DNA of 64,000 bases from Tethya wilhelma (GCA_964030475.1 CAXIPT010000003.1:12172519-12236518); one strand, 5' to 3'; shown: positions 38,315 to 51,700, numbered from the stretch's first letter. Numbers and translations: made by a program. The notes: generated by a model not told the origin, from the letters alone.

Positions 38315-41252
38315 TTAGATGATTTTTGCTTTGGTTGCTTGTAGCAGTTCCAGTGTGTTCCTCGTGAGGGAGCCGGACGAGGGGAGGGTCTGTTGAGCCA
38401 CAGAGAGACGGATGAAATACCTGCAGGGGGCAGTAATAGACATAATTCAATTAGAATATCCTAATTATAGGGGTTCATAACAGCTCCCCCCCATGGATAC
38501 GAATATGTGACTTAGATTTCTCCCTACCTGAACTCCTCTGAGAAGTGCTCCTTGAATGTCCTCGCCATGGAGGGGGAGTGGCTGACCAGGGTGTTGAGGA
38601 GAGAGGCACAGTGGTAGAGGGAGACCAGCGACTGGGACGTGGGAGGGGCAGGGGAAGAGGAACCGACCACTTTAGAGACGTAGGAGATCATACGAGAACT
38701 GAAGGCAACCTAGAAGAGTCGATAACCAAGAGTTTAAATTTCATGGGAGATTCTGGCCATGAACTACTGTACGTATCCTACTGCCTGCCACTGACCACAG
38801 TCAGTGGGCTGTGTCACCAGCTGTCATGCTAGAGTATCTCACCATTCTCTCATTCCCACTGAGGGCCTTCACAAACCAGGAGGAGGAGAGAGAGGTCTTT
38901 CTAGCCAGCGGCCATCTTGCTTGTTGTGAGACTTGCACCAGCTCATACAACACACCAGCTGCCTTCTCTGTCAGCTCTCTCTCAAAGGACTCCAACTGCA
39001 GAGGACAGCCATTATCACAACGAAGATTTGTGTGTATGTGTGTGTATGTAACGTACCTCTTTGTTGCCAGATCTAGGAGGAGGAAGGAGAAGCAATGCTG
39101 TTGCAGTAGCTAACAATGTCTGCCCATTGTTTCTTGAGAGGAGAATGAACTTCTTCTGAAACAAGTGTGTCTCCTTCATCATCTGGTAAACCAGGTCCAT
39201 CAGTATCAGGGAGTACCTATGAGGAGCCGATTGGATAGAGGCATATTGAAAGTGAAACTGGAATCATCTCCTACTAGTACACGTACTCAAGACTATCTGA
39301 ATTGGTCAACTGAGTTCCATTGCAACTGCTGGCAACTGTAAGATTTGTCTTCAACTGGGCTACACAGAACTCCAGTAACTCAGAATCCTACAATTTCAAA
39401 CAAAATTAACCTGATTGTTTCACAATAAAAACAAAAAAGCCCTTAGTACCAGGGGCGTAGCTAGGATTTTTAGAGAGGGTTTCCGGCGCGAAGCGCCGAA
39501 AAATTTTGGGGTGCCACGCCCACTTCTGGTGTACACGCCCCCTAATTAGCGCGTTCTTGCTAGCGCTAGCTTCGTTAAACTTCGTTTCCAACTTCCAGAA
39601 AGCTTGAAACAAAGCTATGCAAGCGCTAAGATGCATAAAAAGTTTGTGTTTGCAGGAGTTCTAATCCTGCAGTAGCTTTATACAGGCTCAGATACGCGCG
39701 TTTCACAAGCTTGAACTGAGAGCCCCGCCCCTTTTTTAAGCTGGAAGGGGGTTTCCGGGCAACGAGGAAACAACGTAGCTACGCGCCTGAGTACTGCCAT
39801 GATTAAACTGAAACAAGTAGGCAGACACACACACACACACCTCCCAGAAGAGTCTCTTGATGGTGAAGTATTTCTGACAGGCTGTGCACAGCTCCAGGAC
39901 CAGCCCAGCACAGGTCTCCAGATCAGAGGAAGAGAGAAGCTCCTGTTTGAGGGAGCAGTAGAGCTGGGAGAAATGGTCACTGCAGAGAGAAGGAGGGGGC
40001 AGAGAACTAATGACTGTGAAATAGTCCTCTTTATGAAGCTTACCCTGATCTGTTTGGAGCTTTGGTAACTTGAAGTGTGATGCCGCCATCTTGAGATGGA
40101 GATAGTGTCTCACTCTGGGAGATGAAGATACAGGAAAATGTTACATTTTGGGTACAACTAGCTATTCTAAAGCAATACAAGCAGGCAATTCATTCTGAAG
40201 TGTAAGTACATACAAAGAGAGGAAATACTGCTGTGCCATTCACACTCACTATCTTGACATTGGTCCATGTGGTGTGCAGCTGATGGTAGAAGTCAGTGGT
40301 GTGTTTGAGGATGTAAAGATCAACAATGGCCGCCTCTGTCTTCACACCATCACAGCTGCTCAGAGAGGACTGAGAGCCGAGGGAGAGGGTGCTCCCTCGG
40401 AGGGAACTCAACAACCGATCGGACTGTGCCCCATCTTGTGAACCAGGAGGATTACTGAGAGAGAAGACGTCTGGTGAACTGGAGTAGCGCTGGTCTCCCC
40501 CTCTAGCTGGGATCTGGAGGAATCCTTGCCTCGTTGTCGATGCTGGGGTCGGTTCAAGTAGGTCAGGAGAGGAAGATGTGGAGCCACTGTCTGTGCTACT
40601 GGTGAGAGACTTCACACTGCTAGCTGGCTTTAACGCTGCTTCTCCTCCAACAACAAACTTCACTGTAGACGTAGGTTGAGTGCTGCTGCTACTTCTCTTA
40701 GCATCAGTACCTTTATGCGGACCATTTGCCAATCTTGGTGGGTCTCTTGGCCGAGGAGAGAGGTGCTGTGCAGAGGATGGGGATAGGCTAGTGCTGCGGA
40801 CAGTAGTAGCAGGACTGGGACTGCCGGGGGAACTCCTGGGAGGCTGGGGGGAACCAGGATGGAGGGTGTGTGTACCCCCGGCTCCAGTGGTGAGTGGGAC
40901 AGGACTCAGTGAACGACTCCTGTGCTGCTGGTGGTGTCTGTCTTGTGGATTGGTGAAAATAAGTTGGGGAGATCTCTTAGCAACAGCCGAGGGTGAGAAG
41001 GAGAGACTGGAATGAGGTCTGATGTCCAAGATAGGACTAGTGGGAGTGGCTGTCCCTCTGGAGGACATCAGTGGAGAATTAGGGACTGACTTCTGCTCCT
41101 TCCCGGCCTTCAATCTCTTCAGTAACGAAGGGGATCTACCCGCTAAGAGGGGCTTCTCTTTCACCCCAGTCCTCCTGCAGTGGAGCTGCACGTGAACTGT
41201 GTCTTCTTGTTCCTTACCACTTAGGAAGTCAGGAAGATCATCCAGCTGCATC

Positions 41253-41293
<41 letters not shown>

Positions 41294-41294
41294 N

Positions 41295-41339
<45 letters not shown>

Positions 41340-42211
41340 CACACGTGGCCTAGGATACTTACAATGGGCCATTGGCATGCTAGCACTATATTGCACTGTA
41401 TGTTTGTACTGTGGATGACAATGCAAAACAGAACATTCCAACATGGTGTAGAACCATTGTAGTCCACCATGGACAATGGTGATGGTTGTTGTAGCTGAGA
41501 GGAGATCAAATATCAGTGCCATAATGGAGGCAATTCATTATCTTTCCACCTGGTCTAGCAGCCAGAGTGTGTTTGTCATTTCATCAAGATGTTGCCAAAA
41601 CAGGAGCATGGCTAGCAATCATAACACAGCCATGGAGTAAGTTAGCTGGACCATGCAGCTATGAATGGTCTATCTGCTGCTAGTCTGGCTATTGGCTGAG
41701 GCACATTCATAGGTGTCTAGGTAGAGCTGAAGAACCCAGGTCCCAGGTCATGAATAAACTGTCACAGCAGTCCAGCCACAAACAAACACATGACATCATT
41801 AATACCTTTTTACAAAATAGATGCCTAATGCTATAGAAATAGATAACGCCATTGTTTGGTGCATCTCTGCCACTGCACTGTGTCTACAGATAAACCTGCA
41901 ATGCCCCACCCCCCACAAACTGAGCAGCTGCACCAGCTAAACAACATGAAGTAGCAGCTCACCATCTTCACGGCTGTCACATCTCGGAGGTTGACTGCAA
42001 CTTTGAGGTTCTTTGGAGGGAACTCTGTCAGGTAGAGACACCGGTGACCCAGTATGACGTGTCTGTGCACTCGCTTGTCCTCTGGAGACAAAACGACGCA
42101 CGGTTCTGAGGTGATAACTCGCTCGTAGTCTTCTTGGGGTAAATTTCTGAGGAGAAATGAGTTCAGTTTACCGTCATACCGTCTCACTTCCACCGTTGCC
42201 ATGATCCTCAC
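38315..42211 (-). CDS. C12orf56: homologue of human C12orf56 (uncharacterised conserved protein)
   Basis: The function is unknown. Exon 1 (42211-41963) encodes SFLLRNLPQEDYERVITSEP and LYLTEFPPKNLKVAVNLRDV, matching the conserved C12orf56 N-terminus (a PH-like segment). A large exon (41245-40250) holds a Ser/Pro-rich disordered linker and ends FYHQLHTTWTNVKI. Further exons near 40113-40035 (KMAASHFKLPKLQTDQ), 39985-39841 (DHFSQLYCSLKQELL, YFTIKRLFWE), 39390, 39215, 38996 (AGVLYELVQVSQQ) and 38709 are followed by the last exon, which ends in TAA at 38315. An ATG nine bases downstream (42202) is an alternative start. A MITE and GA microsatellites sit in its introns. The identification rests on several conserved blocks in the right order. 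Confidence 0.85.
39450..39789. mobile_element. 340-bp MITE with terminal inverted repeats and 5-bp target duplication
   Basis: The left end CAGGGGCGTAGCTAGG is complementary to the right end CGTAGCTACGCGCCTG with few mismatches. The element is flanked on both sides by AGTAC (39445-39449 and 39790-39794), a clean 5-bp target-site duplication. It has no coding capacity and its internal GC is higher than the surrounding intron of the C12orf56 homologue. Its autonomous superfamily is not assigned. Confidence 0.85.
41253..41336. repeat. GA microsatellite
   Basis: This is a GA run with one ambiguous base at 41294, in the first intron of the C12orf56 homologue, immediately upstream (in gene sense) of its second exon. 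On the minus strand it provides a long CT polypyrimidine tract before the acceptor. Confidence 0.95.
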
Positions 42212-42337
42212 TGTGAGTCAATAGGTGCTAGCAGCCAAACTTTGCTGTGTCTAGTCTCGATCTCAATCACGATCGATCTGTGCGCTAGCTTAGGGTGTAC
42301 AAAGGGTTAAATTAATACTTAGTTGCGTTGCGCGAAT

Positions 42338-42349
42338 TGCGCATGCGCA
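42338..42349. promoter_or_regulatory. perfect NRF-1-type palindrome upstream of the C12orf56 homologue
   Basis: TGCGCATGCGCA matches the full YGCGCAYGCGCR consensus of the NRF-1 family. It lies 127 bp upstream of the ATG at 42211 on the minus strand. Function is inferred from motif and position. Confidence 0.6.
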
Positions 42350-42397
42350 AACGATCAACATCACATCAAACGACAAAATCAGTCTTCAGTTTACTCA

Positions 42398-45171
42398 CTA
42401 GATATAGAGAACAATGTACCTAGGACAAATGGCGTCCTCATTGAACACTGCCAGTTCATCATAGTTCAAGTCACTCTCCAACAAGTCACTTTTACTCTCT
42501 CCATACAAGGAATGATAACCCTCGGGTGGCTGTTTAAGAACAGGCTGGAATTTCATTTTTGGTCTGAAGGAATATTTTTGTCCTGGTGCAACTTCACAGA
42601 TAAGCATTCCCCAGTAGCTTCCATTCCAGGGTGTACTTGAAGAATTTTCGCGCTTGCCACGTCGTAGGCCGTAGTCATGTGACTTTGAAGAGTTAGGAGC
42701 AAAGTAGAAGGCTGACCCAAGGCGTTGAAACCTCTCATTTCTGATGTGATCAGACACAAAACCCTTCCTTGCTATTCCACACACTGCACAGCCTTGGACC
42801 TCACACAGCTGGTCATATTTGTTGATGAGACATTGAAGCTTTGTTCCATGAAAGTAGTTAACTGTTTGTTGAAATTGGAGCGGAAGTGATTGCACATATC
42901 TTTGAAACTTTGCCTCTACAGCTGGGTTTACAATGGCTATGATGGACTGCACACTAGGACAAGCTCCCTTTCCGACACTCCATCTCTGCTGGAAGAATGC
43001 CGAAAAATATACGAACTTAGGTGAGTCTTTAGCAAGTGATACCACAAAGACTAAATCTGCAGCCATACATACAAAACATTTAGTAATAATAAGTTATTAT
43101 TATTAATATATTCTTCTTTGCAGTGATGTGATGTAATGATTATTCTAACTCACTGTTGTCCTTTGCACTATTGTAGTGGTTGTGATCACAGAAATGAAAC
43201 TGTATAGGAGTTGAATCAACAGGTGTTAATTGACAACTCACACTTTCAGGAATGATCATTTTGGGTTTATTGCAGTCTGGATACAAGCAATACTGTGAGT
43301 CTGAATGAGGAGACATGCAGATGGTAGTTTTGGTTTGTATATATACTTAAATAACAAGCGGTGGTACAATATATATATATTGTAACCTAAGTTATTATTT
43401 GAGCATGAAACAACATAAACTGCTGTGTTACTAACCAAACAATCTCTTGTGTGCTTGGCTGCAAAAGTTGTAAACTGCTAATAATATTATACTCTCTGCA
43501 GTGCCAGGGTTTAGATCAACAATAATCCTGTTCTTGTTACAAGCAGGATAGCGACACTTCCAGTCTGAATACAAGAGCATAAGGGTGCACACGCACAATG
43601 TCATTAATAATACTGGCATGAGTAAGCTTAACACACACCATGCACATTATAATGATATTCTAGCACTTTAATTTCAATGGACTTGACAGCTTTTCACATA
43701 GAAATCAACAACATTCAAACACTTGAAATTAGAACACACTCATTGCTACTAGCCATGCACACACACCGAGACAACACTCCACTGAATTCCACTCCCCAAA
43801 CTGATTATCCTTTCCTTCAGCTCTCACTTCAAACACATAAGAGGTCAAAGGTTGTAGAGATGCCCCGGACGAACTACCACACCCATATGTAAACACTTGA
43901 CTTGTTGTACCACTGGAGAGAGGAGGAAGGAATGTGTAGCCATCTAACGACTGGTTCTTGTGTCTGTATCGAACATGGTAGCTCATGACAACAAAGTTAC
44001 TAGGAGGAGTCCAGGAGAGAGTCAGTGAGGGTTGCTGAGGATCAACGTCAGCATGCAGGTCACCAACACATTGGGGCCTCAGTGGTACTATAGGTGCAGG
44101 TACTGTACGTGGGTAGATAAATTAAAAAATCCATCTCAGAAGGACAAGTCACTTAGCAAACCAAACCACTTACTGTATAGCACTCCTGAAAATTGCTTAG
44201 GTGTTACATAAAATAATAATATAAATTTGCTTAGGAGTTAATAAATTTGCCTATAGCATTCTTATCACACTTGATACACTAGGCATGCAGCAAGTTGACA
44301 GCAATCCTAGCTCTAGCCCTTAGCCTACATTATCTATGCTTGCATCAATCTCTAAGTAGAGCAGTTCTTGAGAGACTGAGCAACATGCCCAAAGTCCAAT
44401 GGGATGACTTTTTGCAAGCAACAATGCAAATTGCTGACAACTTGTTGCTGTGTGCTTTAGACTTTTAATTTGGTGACAATAAAGCATTTAGTATTACCAA
44501 ATATGGCCTGGGGGAAACTATCTATTCCCACACATGGTACACACTTCTGTCAGGTATTTAATATTGAATATAATTTTCAAGAGAGTGAGACTCACCACGT
44601 TGTTCTTGAAGCTCCATCTCTTCAGCATGGAGGTGGGGACTGTCTCTTCTCCTGGGACTACTGTACAAAGAGAGATATGCTAAAGCACACACACACAATC
44701 ATATACAAATCAGCATTGGCGTGATTGTCATTCACTTGCTATCACTAGGCTAGCTGGGAAAAGAGTACTGATTTAACCGTTAGAGGTTTGAATGAAACAT
44801 GAGTATACAGTGTGGCAGCTGGTGTGAGTGAAGTAGTGCTGCACAATGCTGCTCTTTCAGTTTCACCTTGAAGTGCCAGGCTGCTTTTTTGTACACTTGC
44901 AACATTTCAGCACCACAGCCACAATGACTCCAATCGCACAGATCAAACTAATACCAGCTGCAAACAGGATGAGAATGAGATAGATGAGTTGTGGCAGGAA
45001 TAGACTGCAGTCCAGAGCTGGAATGACACACAGGCGAGGAGGAAGGGTGGCCTCTGTTGATGATGTGGTTAGCAGCTCCTGGCCAGTCCCTGATGATGAT
45101 GAAAGGCCTGAGCCAAAGAACTGCTCTTCTTGTTTAGTGTTTGCAAAGCCAGACATATCGTGATCATGCAT
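42398..45171 (-). CDS. membrane-anchored FN3-PARP family protein, copy 1 (one FN3, two Cys/His modules)
   Basis: This is a predicted ADP-ribosyltransferase tethered to a membrane. Exons on the minus strand: 45171-44867 (about 60 Ser/Thr-rich residues, then a transmembrane helix LPQLIYLILILFAAG and KCCKCTKK); about 44660-44595 (short linker, HAEEMELQEQ); about 44100-43760 (one FN3 domain, ending RAEGKDNQFGEWNSVEC); about 43567-43440 and 43297-43163 (two small modules, C-RYPA-C then FC-xxx-H, and C-LYPD-C then FC-xxx-H); 43063-42398 (PARP domain). The catalytic H is in YFHGTKLQC, the Y in FYFAPNSSKSHDY and the E in YDELAVFNEDAI. The domain resembles fungal PARP-like proteins more than human PARP1. 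An ATG at 45156 is an alternative start. Confidence 0.8.
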
Positions 45172-45648
45172 GCATGCTAAGCTAACCGTTAATTTATGGT
45201 TTTATTGTTGCGACCATTACCGGAATGAAACCCTTGAGCTTGATCTCGATCTCTCCGGGGCCTAAGCGTATGCGAAGAAAATTGCTGATCATGCAAATAT
45301 TTAAGTGTTTCATAAACAAGGGACATAATTACAGAGTGATAATCAGATAATCTACGCAAATGCAAACTTTACCAAACCGAAAATAGTATTTAATATTATT
45401 GCTCACTAGACATAGAGAACAATGTACCTAGGGCAAATGGCGTCCTCATTGAACAGCCATATCCTGTTTTTACGGGTCAGAGTGCACATCCAGCTCTAGT
45501 TTCAATGTACTTATGTGCATGTGCGTGCATGAGTTTTAAGTGCGTTTGCAAATAACGACCATTTCCAACTCAAGATATTAATACCATACGTAGCGATACG
45601 TAGTCTTACGACCAGTCACCTGGAATTACAATAGCTAAGTATCTAGTG
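45172..45648. other. intergenic, with a relic PARP exon end and a promoter element
   Basis: This contains the putative promoter of copy 1, including GAAAATTGCTGATCATGCAA at 45277-45296, also found upstream of copy 5. A 54-bp relic (45402-45455) nearly identical to the last codons of the PARP exon (compare 42391-42444) is left over from a lost or duplicated gene. Confidence 0.7.
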
Positions 45649-48437
45649 CTAATTAGCTGTATAGCTATACAATATGATATGTCTAGGGAGTATGGCATTC
45701 TCATTGAACACAGCCAGCTCGTCGTAGCTCAAGTCACTCTTCAAAAAGAAGCAGTTCCTCTTCCCATACAAGGAATCATAACCCTCAGGTGGCTCTTTAG
45801 GAGCAGGCTGGGATTCACTATTTGGTCTGAAGGAATATTTTCTCCCTGGTGCAACTTCACAACGAAGCATCCCCCAGTAGCTTCCATTCAAAGGGCATTC
45901 CTTCAAGTTAGGATTGCTACCCTTAGCTAGGCAGTAGTCGTGAGATTTAGAAGAGTTTGGAGCAAAAAAGAAAGCTTGTTTTTGGTGCTTCCATAAGGCA
46001 TTGTAAATACGTTTAGAGACAAATCCTCTCTTGGCAATTCTGCACATACCACAACCAGAGTTGTTGCAAAATGTCTGATATTCGTTCATTTGACATTTCA
46101 ATTTCGTTCCATGAAAGTATCTCTTTGTTCCTCTATAGATAAATGGCAATGTGTCGCGATAGTCTTGAAACTTTGCCTCAATTGCTGGGTTCACTATTGC
46201 TAGGATGGTCTTAATTGTAGGGCAATGACCAGTCCTAGGATCCCAACTCTTTTTAAACTCTTTCACCACACCTTTATACTCTTCAGATTCCCACTTAACA
46301 TGAACAAGAAATGACATCCCTAAAATTGATAACAATAATTATAATGATAGCTACATAACATAATTGAATTATGTCCTACAATCAATTATGTGATGTACCA
46401 TAATTCAATTATAACATGTGTATGGTGGATAGTAACTGTTGACAGTTGCCTATTAAATAAATACCTTCAATAATAGCCTTGACAAAGTGTTCCTTACAGA
46501 AGTGCTGATATTTCCACACTTTATTCTTGCTACAGTCTGGATAGATGCAGAACATCAAATCTACAAACATATGAAAATTAGTTCTAAATCCACTCATGTT
46601 TGAATGTGCAAAACTGTAAAATATATACCACATTCAATCTTGTGAAGAAGACAGCAGTAGTCATAAAGTATTTTGTTCTCCATTATTATCTTCTTCTTCT
46701 TACAAGGAGGGTATCGACATATCCAGCCTACAGTAGAAATACCAATGGAAAGAATTTCATAATATATTTTTACCGAGCGTATTAGCACGAGGCATATAAT
46801 CGTGAAGTACTGCCTCAGATCTCACATGTATAATTATGTGTTGTGTGTCACACAGTTCAAAATAATCATACACAATAATTGTTATGTGACGTCACGTATA
46901 GACTTCTAGCTAGATACCATTACCAATTACCTGATCATTATCTACACGTGGTCAGTAGTTTTTGTTTTCTCAAAGAAAGGTTGATTTAGACCAGCGAATT
47001 ACATAACAAAGCAGAATGATGGCTTGAAGCTGATCTCGAACGATCGAAGACCACTGCATGGGCACCACTTTTTCTCAGAGTCCCTCTTCCTGGTGATGGA
47101 TCGACCTCTGGTCAGGCACTTTTTCTGGACAATGCCAGTCCACTGAGGTTAGTTAAAACCAAAAACCATCATATCGTGATGGAAACCCAAGAACCTACAA
47201 CCATCATACCATGATGGAACCCAAGAACCTAAAACCATCATACCGTGATGGAACCCAAGTGAATTAACCTAAAACCATATCATACCATGATGGAAATCCA
47301 GGAACCTAAACCATCATACCATGATGGAACCCAAGAACCTAAATCACCATGTTTTCGTGTCTCAAAAAGAACCTACTTTATGCCTTTAGCTGTGCTGGAT
47401 ATTCTCTTGGTCTGTTGTTTGTCAGCTAAGACTGGACATTTAAGGCCCGCATATTTTGGAACAATTTTGTGGCATAGTCTATGGCATAAAGTTACAATCT
47501 CTGTAGCGGCTGCTCAGTGCGAACTGAGCTCTAATTTTTTAGTATGTTTGGTCTAACAGCCTAGCTATGCTCAATTTCCAGTTACAAGAATGATTCTTCT
47601 TTAGCCTCGGCTAATTTTTCCCATACTTGCAAAGTTATCCACTAAGATAGCAGTGTTGTCTCCATGCAGACTCCACTTCTTCTGGATACAAGAGCATACT
47701 ATGTCATGCACAAACAACGGGTCTCGATCAAGCTCTCAAGCTATAGCTAGCTGGCTAGCTATTATAGCTATAATACGTATGTACATACAGCTACACCATC
47801 ATACCGAAGGTAGTCGATATCAAACACGCGAGGCACTTATATGCACTATGTGCACTCCTAGTAATATATATACTTCAAGTGAACTATTGCAACGACATAC
47901 TCTTGACATATAGTTCCACTGAACGCCACTTCCCAAACTTGTGGTTCTGTCTTTCAGCTCTCACTTCAAACACATACGACATAAAAGGTTGGAGGGAACC
48001 AGGTGCTAGTAAATTAGTACTACATTTGAAAGTAGCACTAAGTTGGCTTTGAGGTGGCATATTGTAGTAGAGTGTGGCCACAGCAGACTGCTGCCTGTAG
48101 CAGATGTGATACTTGATCCCAATGAAGTCATCATAAAAGCTCATACAATTTTCAGGAGGGGTCCACATGAGTGTCACATACTGCTCTTCACAAGGATCAG
48201 ACTGATAGGCTATGAGATTCTGAACAACACCTTGTTAATAAATATATAGTACATCAAGATCATACACTGACATACTTTATTAGTACAATCACAGTTATTA
48301 TATTTACTTGATTTTGGAGTAAAACTGCTTTCAGATATGAACTTCAATTGTCTTGTATCCAATCGCAAGTAGAGAGCCCCTATAATTATGGCTATGATCC
48401 CACAAACGGCTAGTACAGCTAGTAGCATGACGAACAC
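45649..48437 (-). CDS. membrane-anchored FN3-PARP family protein, copy 2
   Basis: The gene has the same layout as copy 1, but the transmembrane helix is at the very N-terminus (MFVMLLAVLAVCGIIAIIIG, exon 48437-48308). One diverged FN3 exon (about 48231-47906) follows, then two Cys/His modules (about 46729-46632, C-RYPP-C with YC-xxx-H; about 46561-46465, C-IYPD-C with FC-xxx-H) and the PARP exon (46319-45649). The PARP keeps YFHGTKLKC, FFFAPNSSKSHDY and YDELAVFNENAI. The usual tyrosine before the FAPNSS motif is Phe here, a change worth noting in the H-Y-E set. A long intron (47906-46729) contains a minisatellite and a sequence near 47670-47690 that looks like a decayed Cys/His exon. Whether transcript joining skips that remnant is unknown. 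Confidence 0.75.
47155..47350. repeat. minisatellite of about 34-bp units
   Basis: About six imperfect copies of a unit containing AACCCAAGAACCTAAAACCA and TCATACCATGATGG lie in the long intron of copy 2. Each unit holds a small ATCATACCATGAT palindrome. Confidence 0.88.
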
Positions 48438-48749
48438 CTTCCTAGCTAGTTTGACGTGGTTGTGTCACACGCAAAAAAACCCTGGATCGATGGCGCATGC
48501 GCAGTGAATTATGTTGAACGACGCATACTCAAACCGATTCACGTTTTTTTGTTAGAAACTTGTTTACGTTTTGATGCTTGTGTGCGACAAAACGTAAACA
48601 AGTTCTAACAAAAGAAAAAAAAAAAAAGAAAAAAAAAAACCACACAAAACTAAAAGTTGTATTTTCATTTTAGTGTCATTCTACGCTCATCTGCAGCTTT
48701 CATTCTACCTCTTCCAATTCCAGCAACAGTTGCACAATAAACTAATAGT
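48438..48749. promoter_or_regulatory. spacer between copies 2 and 3, with NRF-1-like palindrome
   Basis: GCGCATGCGC at 48493-48502 lies 56 bp upstream of the copy 2 start at 48437. A hairpin-prone pair GTTAGAAACTTGTTTACGTT (48551-48570) and its near complement AACGTAAACAAGTTCTAAC (48590-48608), followed by an A-rich tract, may be a small inverted-repeat element. Confidence 0.55.
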
Positions 48750-51700
48750 TTACCATCTATAGAGAACAATGTACCTAGGGCAAATGGCGTCCTCATTGAA
48801 CACTGCCAGTTCATCATAGTTCAAGTCACTTTCTGAAAAGAAACCATTGCTCTTCCCATACAAGGAATGATAACCCTCAGGCGGCTGTTTAGGAACAGGC
48901 TGGGATGCACTCTTTGGTCTAAAGGAGTATCTTCGTCCTGGTGCAACCTCACAGAGAAGCATCCCCCAGCATCTTCCATTCAAAAATATACCCAAATGAT
49001 TACTGCCACGCAACACACAGTAGTCATGTGACTTGGAGGAGTTAGGAGCGAAGTAGAAGGCCCGTCCTAGGCGCTGCCATCGGCCATTGCTGATATGGTT
49101 AGAGACAAAACCTTTCCTGGCAATTCCACACACACCACAACCAGAGTCATCACAAAATTTCATTGACTCAGCCAATCTACACTTCAGTTTTGTTCCGTGA
49201 AAGTAGCTCCTTGTAGTACGGTGAAGGAGAGGCAATGTTTTGATGAACCTGTGAAACTTCATCTCAACTTCTGGGTTGTGTATGGCCAAAACTTGTATGA
49301 CAGTGGGACAGGATCCTTTGTTGCTAGAGTCCCAAGTTTTGTAGAACTTCTTTTCAACTTTCCTGTACAGTTTTGACGACCCTTCCAAGCGAACACAGCT
49401 ATGCATAGGGCCACTGCCTACATGCATGAGAAGCTCCTATTAATTATTACTGACAATAGATGCATTATCAGTGTGCCATCCAATTAAACCATGTGTAATA
49501 GACTTGCATACCTGCAGTAGACCAGTCCATCAAACACCAGTCTTCAAACTGATAGGCTAGCCCTTCAGTTCTTATGGTGGAATCAAGAGAAGCTTCTAGA
49601 TTCTGTACAGGTTTGGGTATCACATGACCTGCCGCAATCATACTAATAATCATTAAAATATACAAAAAACATTTCCAATGAACAAATACCAATTGAACAC
49701 TCCACTGAACTCCACTCTCCAAATCGACTGGCTTGTCCTTCAGCTCTCACTTCAAACACATAGGAGGTCAAAGGTCGTAGAGATGAACCGCTATCTTTAC
49801 CATCACATGTAAACACCTGCTTCAGTACAGAGCTGGGAACTGGGGAGAGGTCAGTGTACTCATGGTTGGTACTTCTCTCTTTGTATCGGATGTGATAGCG
49901 AGTGACATCATCATCTCTGACACAGTTTCCAGGAGGACTCCAAGTGAGTGTTACTGACGGTGACTTTTTCCAAGGATCAAGAGAGGCTTTGAGGCTCTGT
50001 ACTTGTTTTGGTATTACAGGACCTGCATGTAAACACACAAACAATATATACATTTAGTTTCACTTCCACAATGTTGCAAGTTGCATGGAAATAGCAACAA
50101 AAAAAAACCCTCTGTGACAATTTCATGACAGCAAAGTACAGCTCCAATGGATCAATACCGATAGAACACTCCACTGAACTCCACTCTCCAAAAACATTGG
50201 CTTGTCCTTCGGCTCTCACTTCAAACACATAGGAGGTCAAAGGTCGTAGGGATGTTTGGCTATCCCTACCATCACATCTAAACACACTCCCCCCTACAGA
50301 GCTGGGAACTGGGGAGAGGGTGGTGTATGGATGGTCAGTGACAAAGGACTTCTCTTTGTATCGGATGTGATAGCGAGTGACAACATCATGTCTAGTACAG
50401 ATTCGGAAAAGGCTCCAAGTAAGTGTCACTGATGGCTCACTAGGATCAAGAGTGGCTTTGAGATCTTTTACTTGTTTTGGTAGTTCAGGACCTGCATGCA
50501 GACATATTTATTTGTTTAGCTGGTAAATTTGGTGGGCATAAAATATTTTAGCCAAGATTGGTGATTTTAAATTTGGCAATTTAATTCTACATGCTGCATT
50601 GTTTATATGTGCACACGTGCTTATAAAACTGTTTGGTGATTTGAAGAAAAATTTGCCAATTCATCAAATTTACCTGCCATGCAGTATATTTCAACTGGCA
50701 ACAAAGGAAAGATCTGACGTACTCATACCTGTGGAACACTCCACTGAACTCCATTTTCCAAATCTATAGCCTTGTCCTTCAGCTATCACTTCAAATACAT
50801 AGGAGGTTAAAGGTCGAAGAGATGAACTTCTAGGCTCACTATCACACATTAACACTCTCTCCCGTACAGAGCTGGGGACTGGGGAGAGGTCAGTGTATTG
50901 AGCCGTTGTGTCAGACTTCTCTTTGTATCGGATGTGATAGCGAATGACATCATCATTTCTGGTGCAGTTGCCAGGAGGACTCCAAGTGAGTGTCACTGAT
51001 GGTTTGTTGGGATTAGGCTGAGAGGCTGTCAGATTCTGCACACACTGTGGTATCACTGGACCTGTATGTATACATGTAAACACACAATGTCATGTCATAG
51101 GTTGTATCATGATGTCATCATGATGAAAGGATAACCATGGCCATACCAGTGAACCACTTGTCCTGTCCTTCACCTACATCTTAACACACATATTCCATAC
51201 TCCATGAAGCTAGCTGCACACACAACACTGTCGTACATGGTGTCATGGCTATGGTTTCAACTAGACAACCATAATACCTGAAGCTGGAGGACAACAGTCC
51301 ATGGGCTCCCAGTCTTCAAACTGAGAGGCTAGCCCTTCAGCTCTCATGGTGGAACCAAGAGAGGCTTCTAGATTCTGTACACGTTTGGGTATCACATGAC
51401 CTGCAGGAAAACACAATTGCACACACATACACAGACATACAAAAACACATGTGACAATAAAATTTTAAAAAAGAACAAAAAAACCATTTCCAATGGACTA
51501 ATACCTACCAGTAGAACACTCCACTGAACTCCACTCTCCGAATCGACTGGCTTGTCCTTCAGCTCTCACTTCAAACACATAGGAGGTCAAAGGTCGTAGA
51601 GATGAACCCTTTTCCTTACCACCATATGTAAACACCTTCTTCAGTACAGAGCTGGGAACTGGGGAGAGGTCAGTGTACTGCAGAGCTCTAGCAGACTTCT

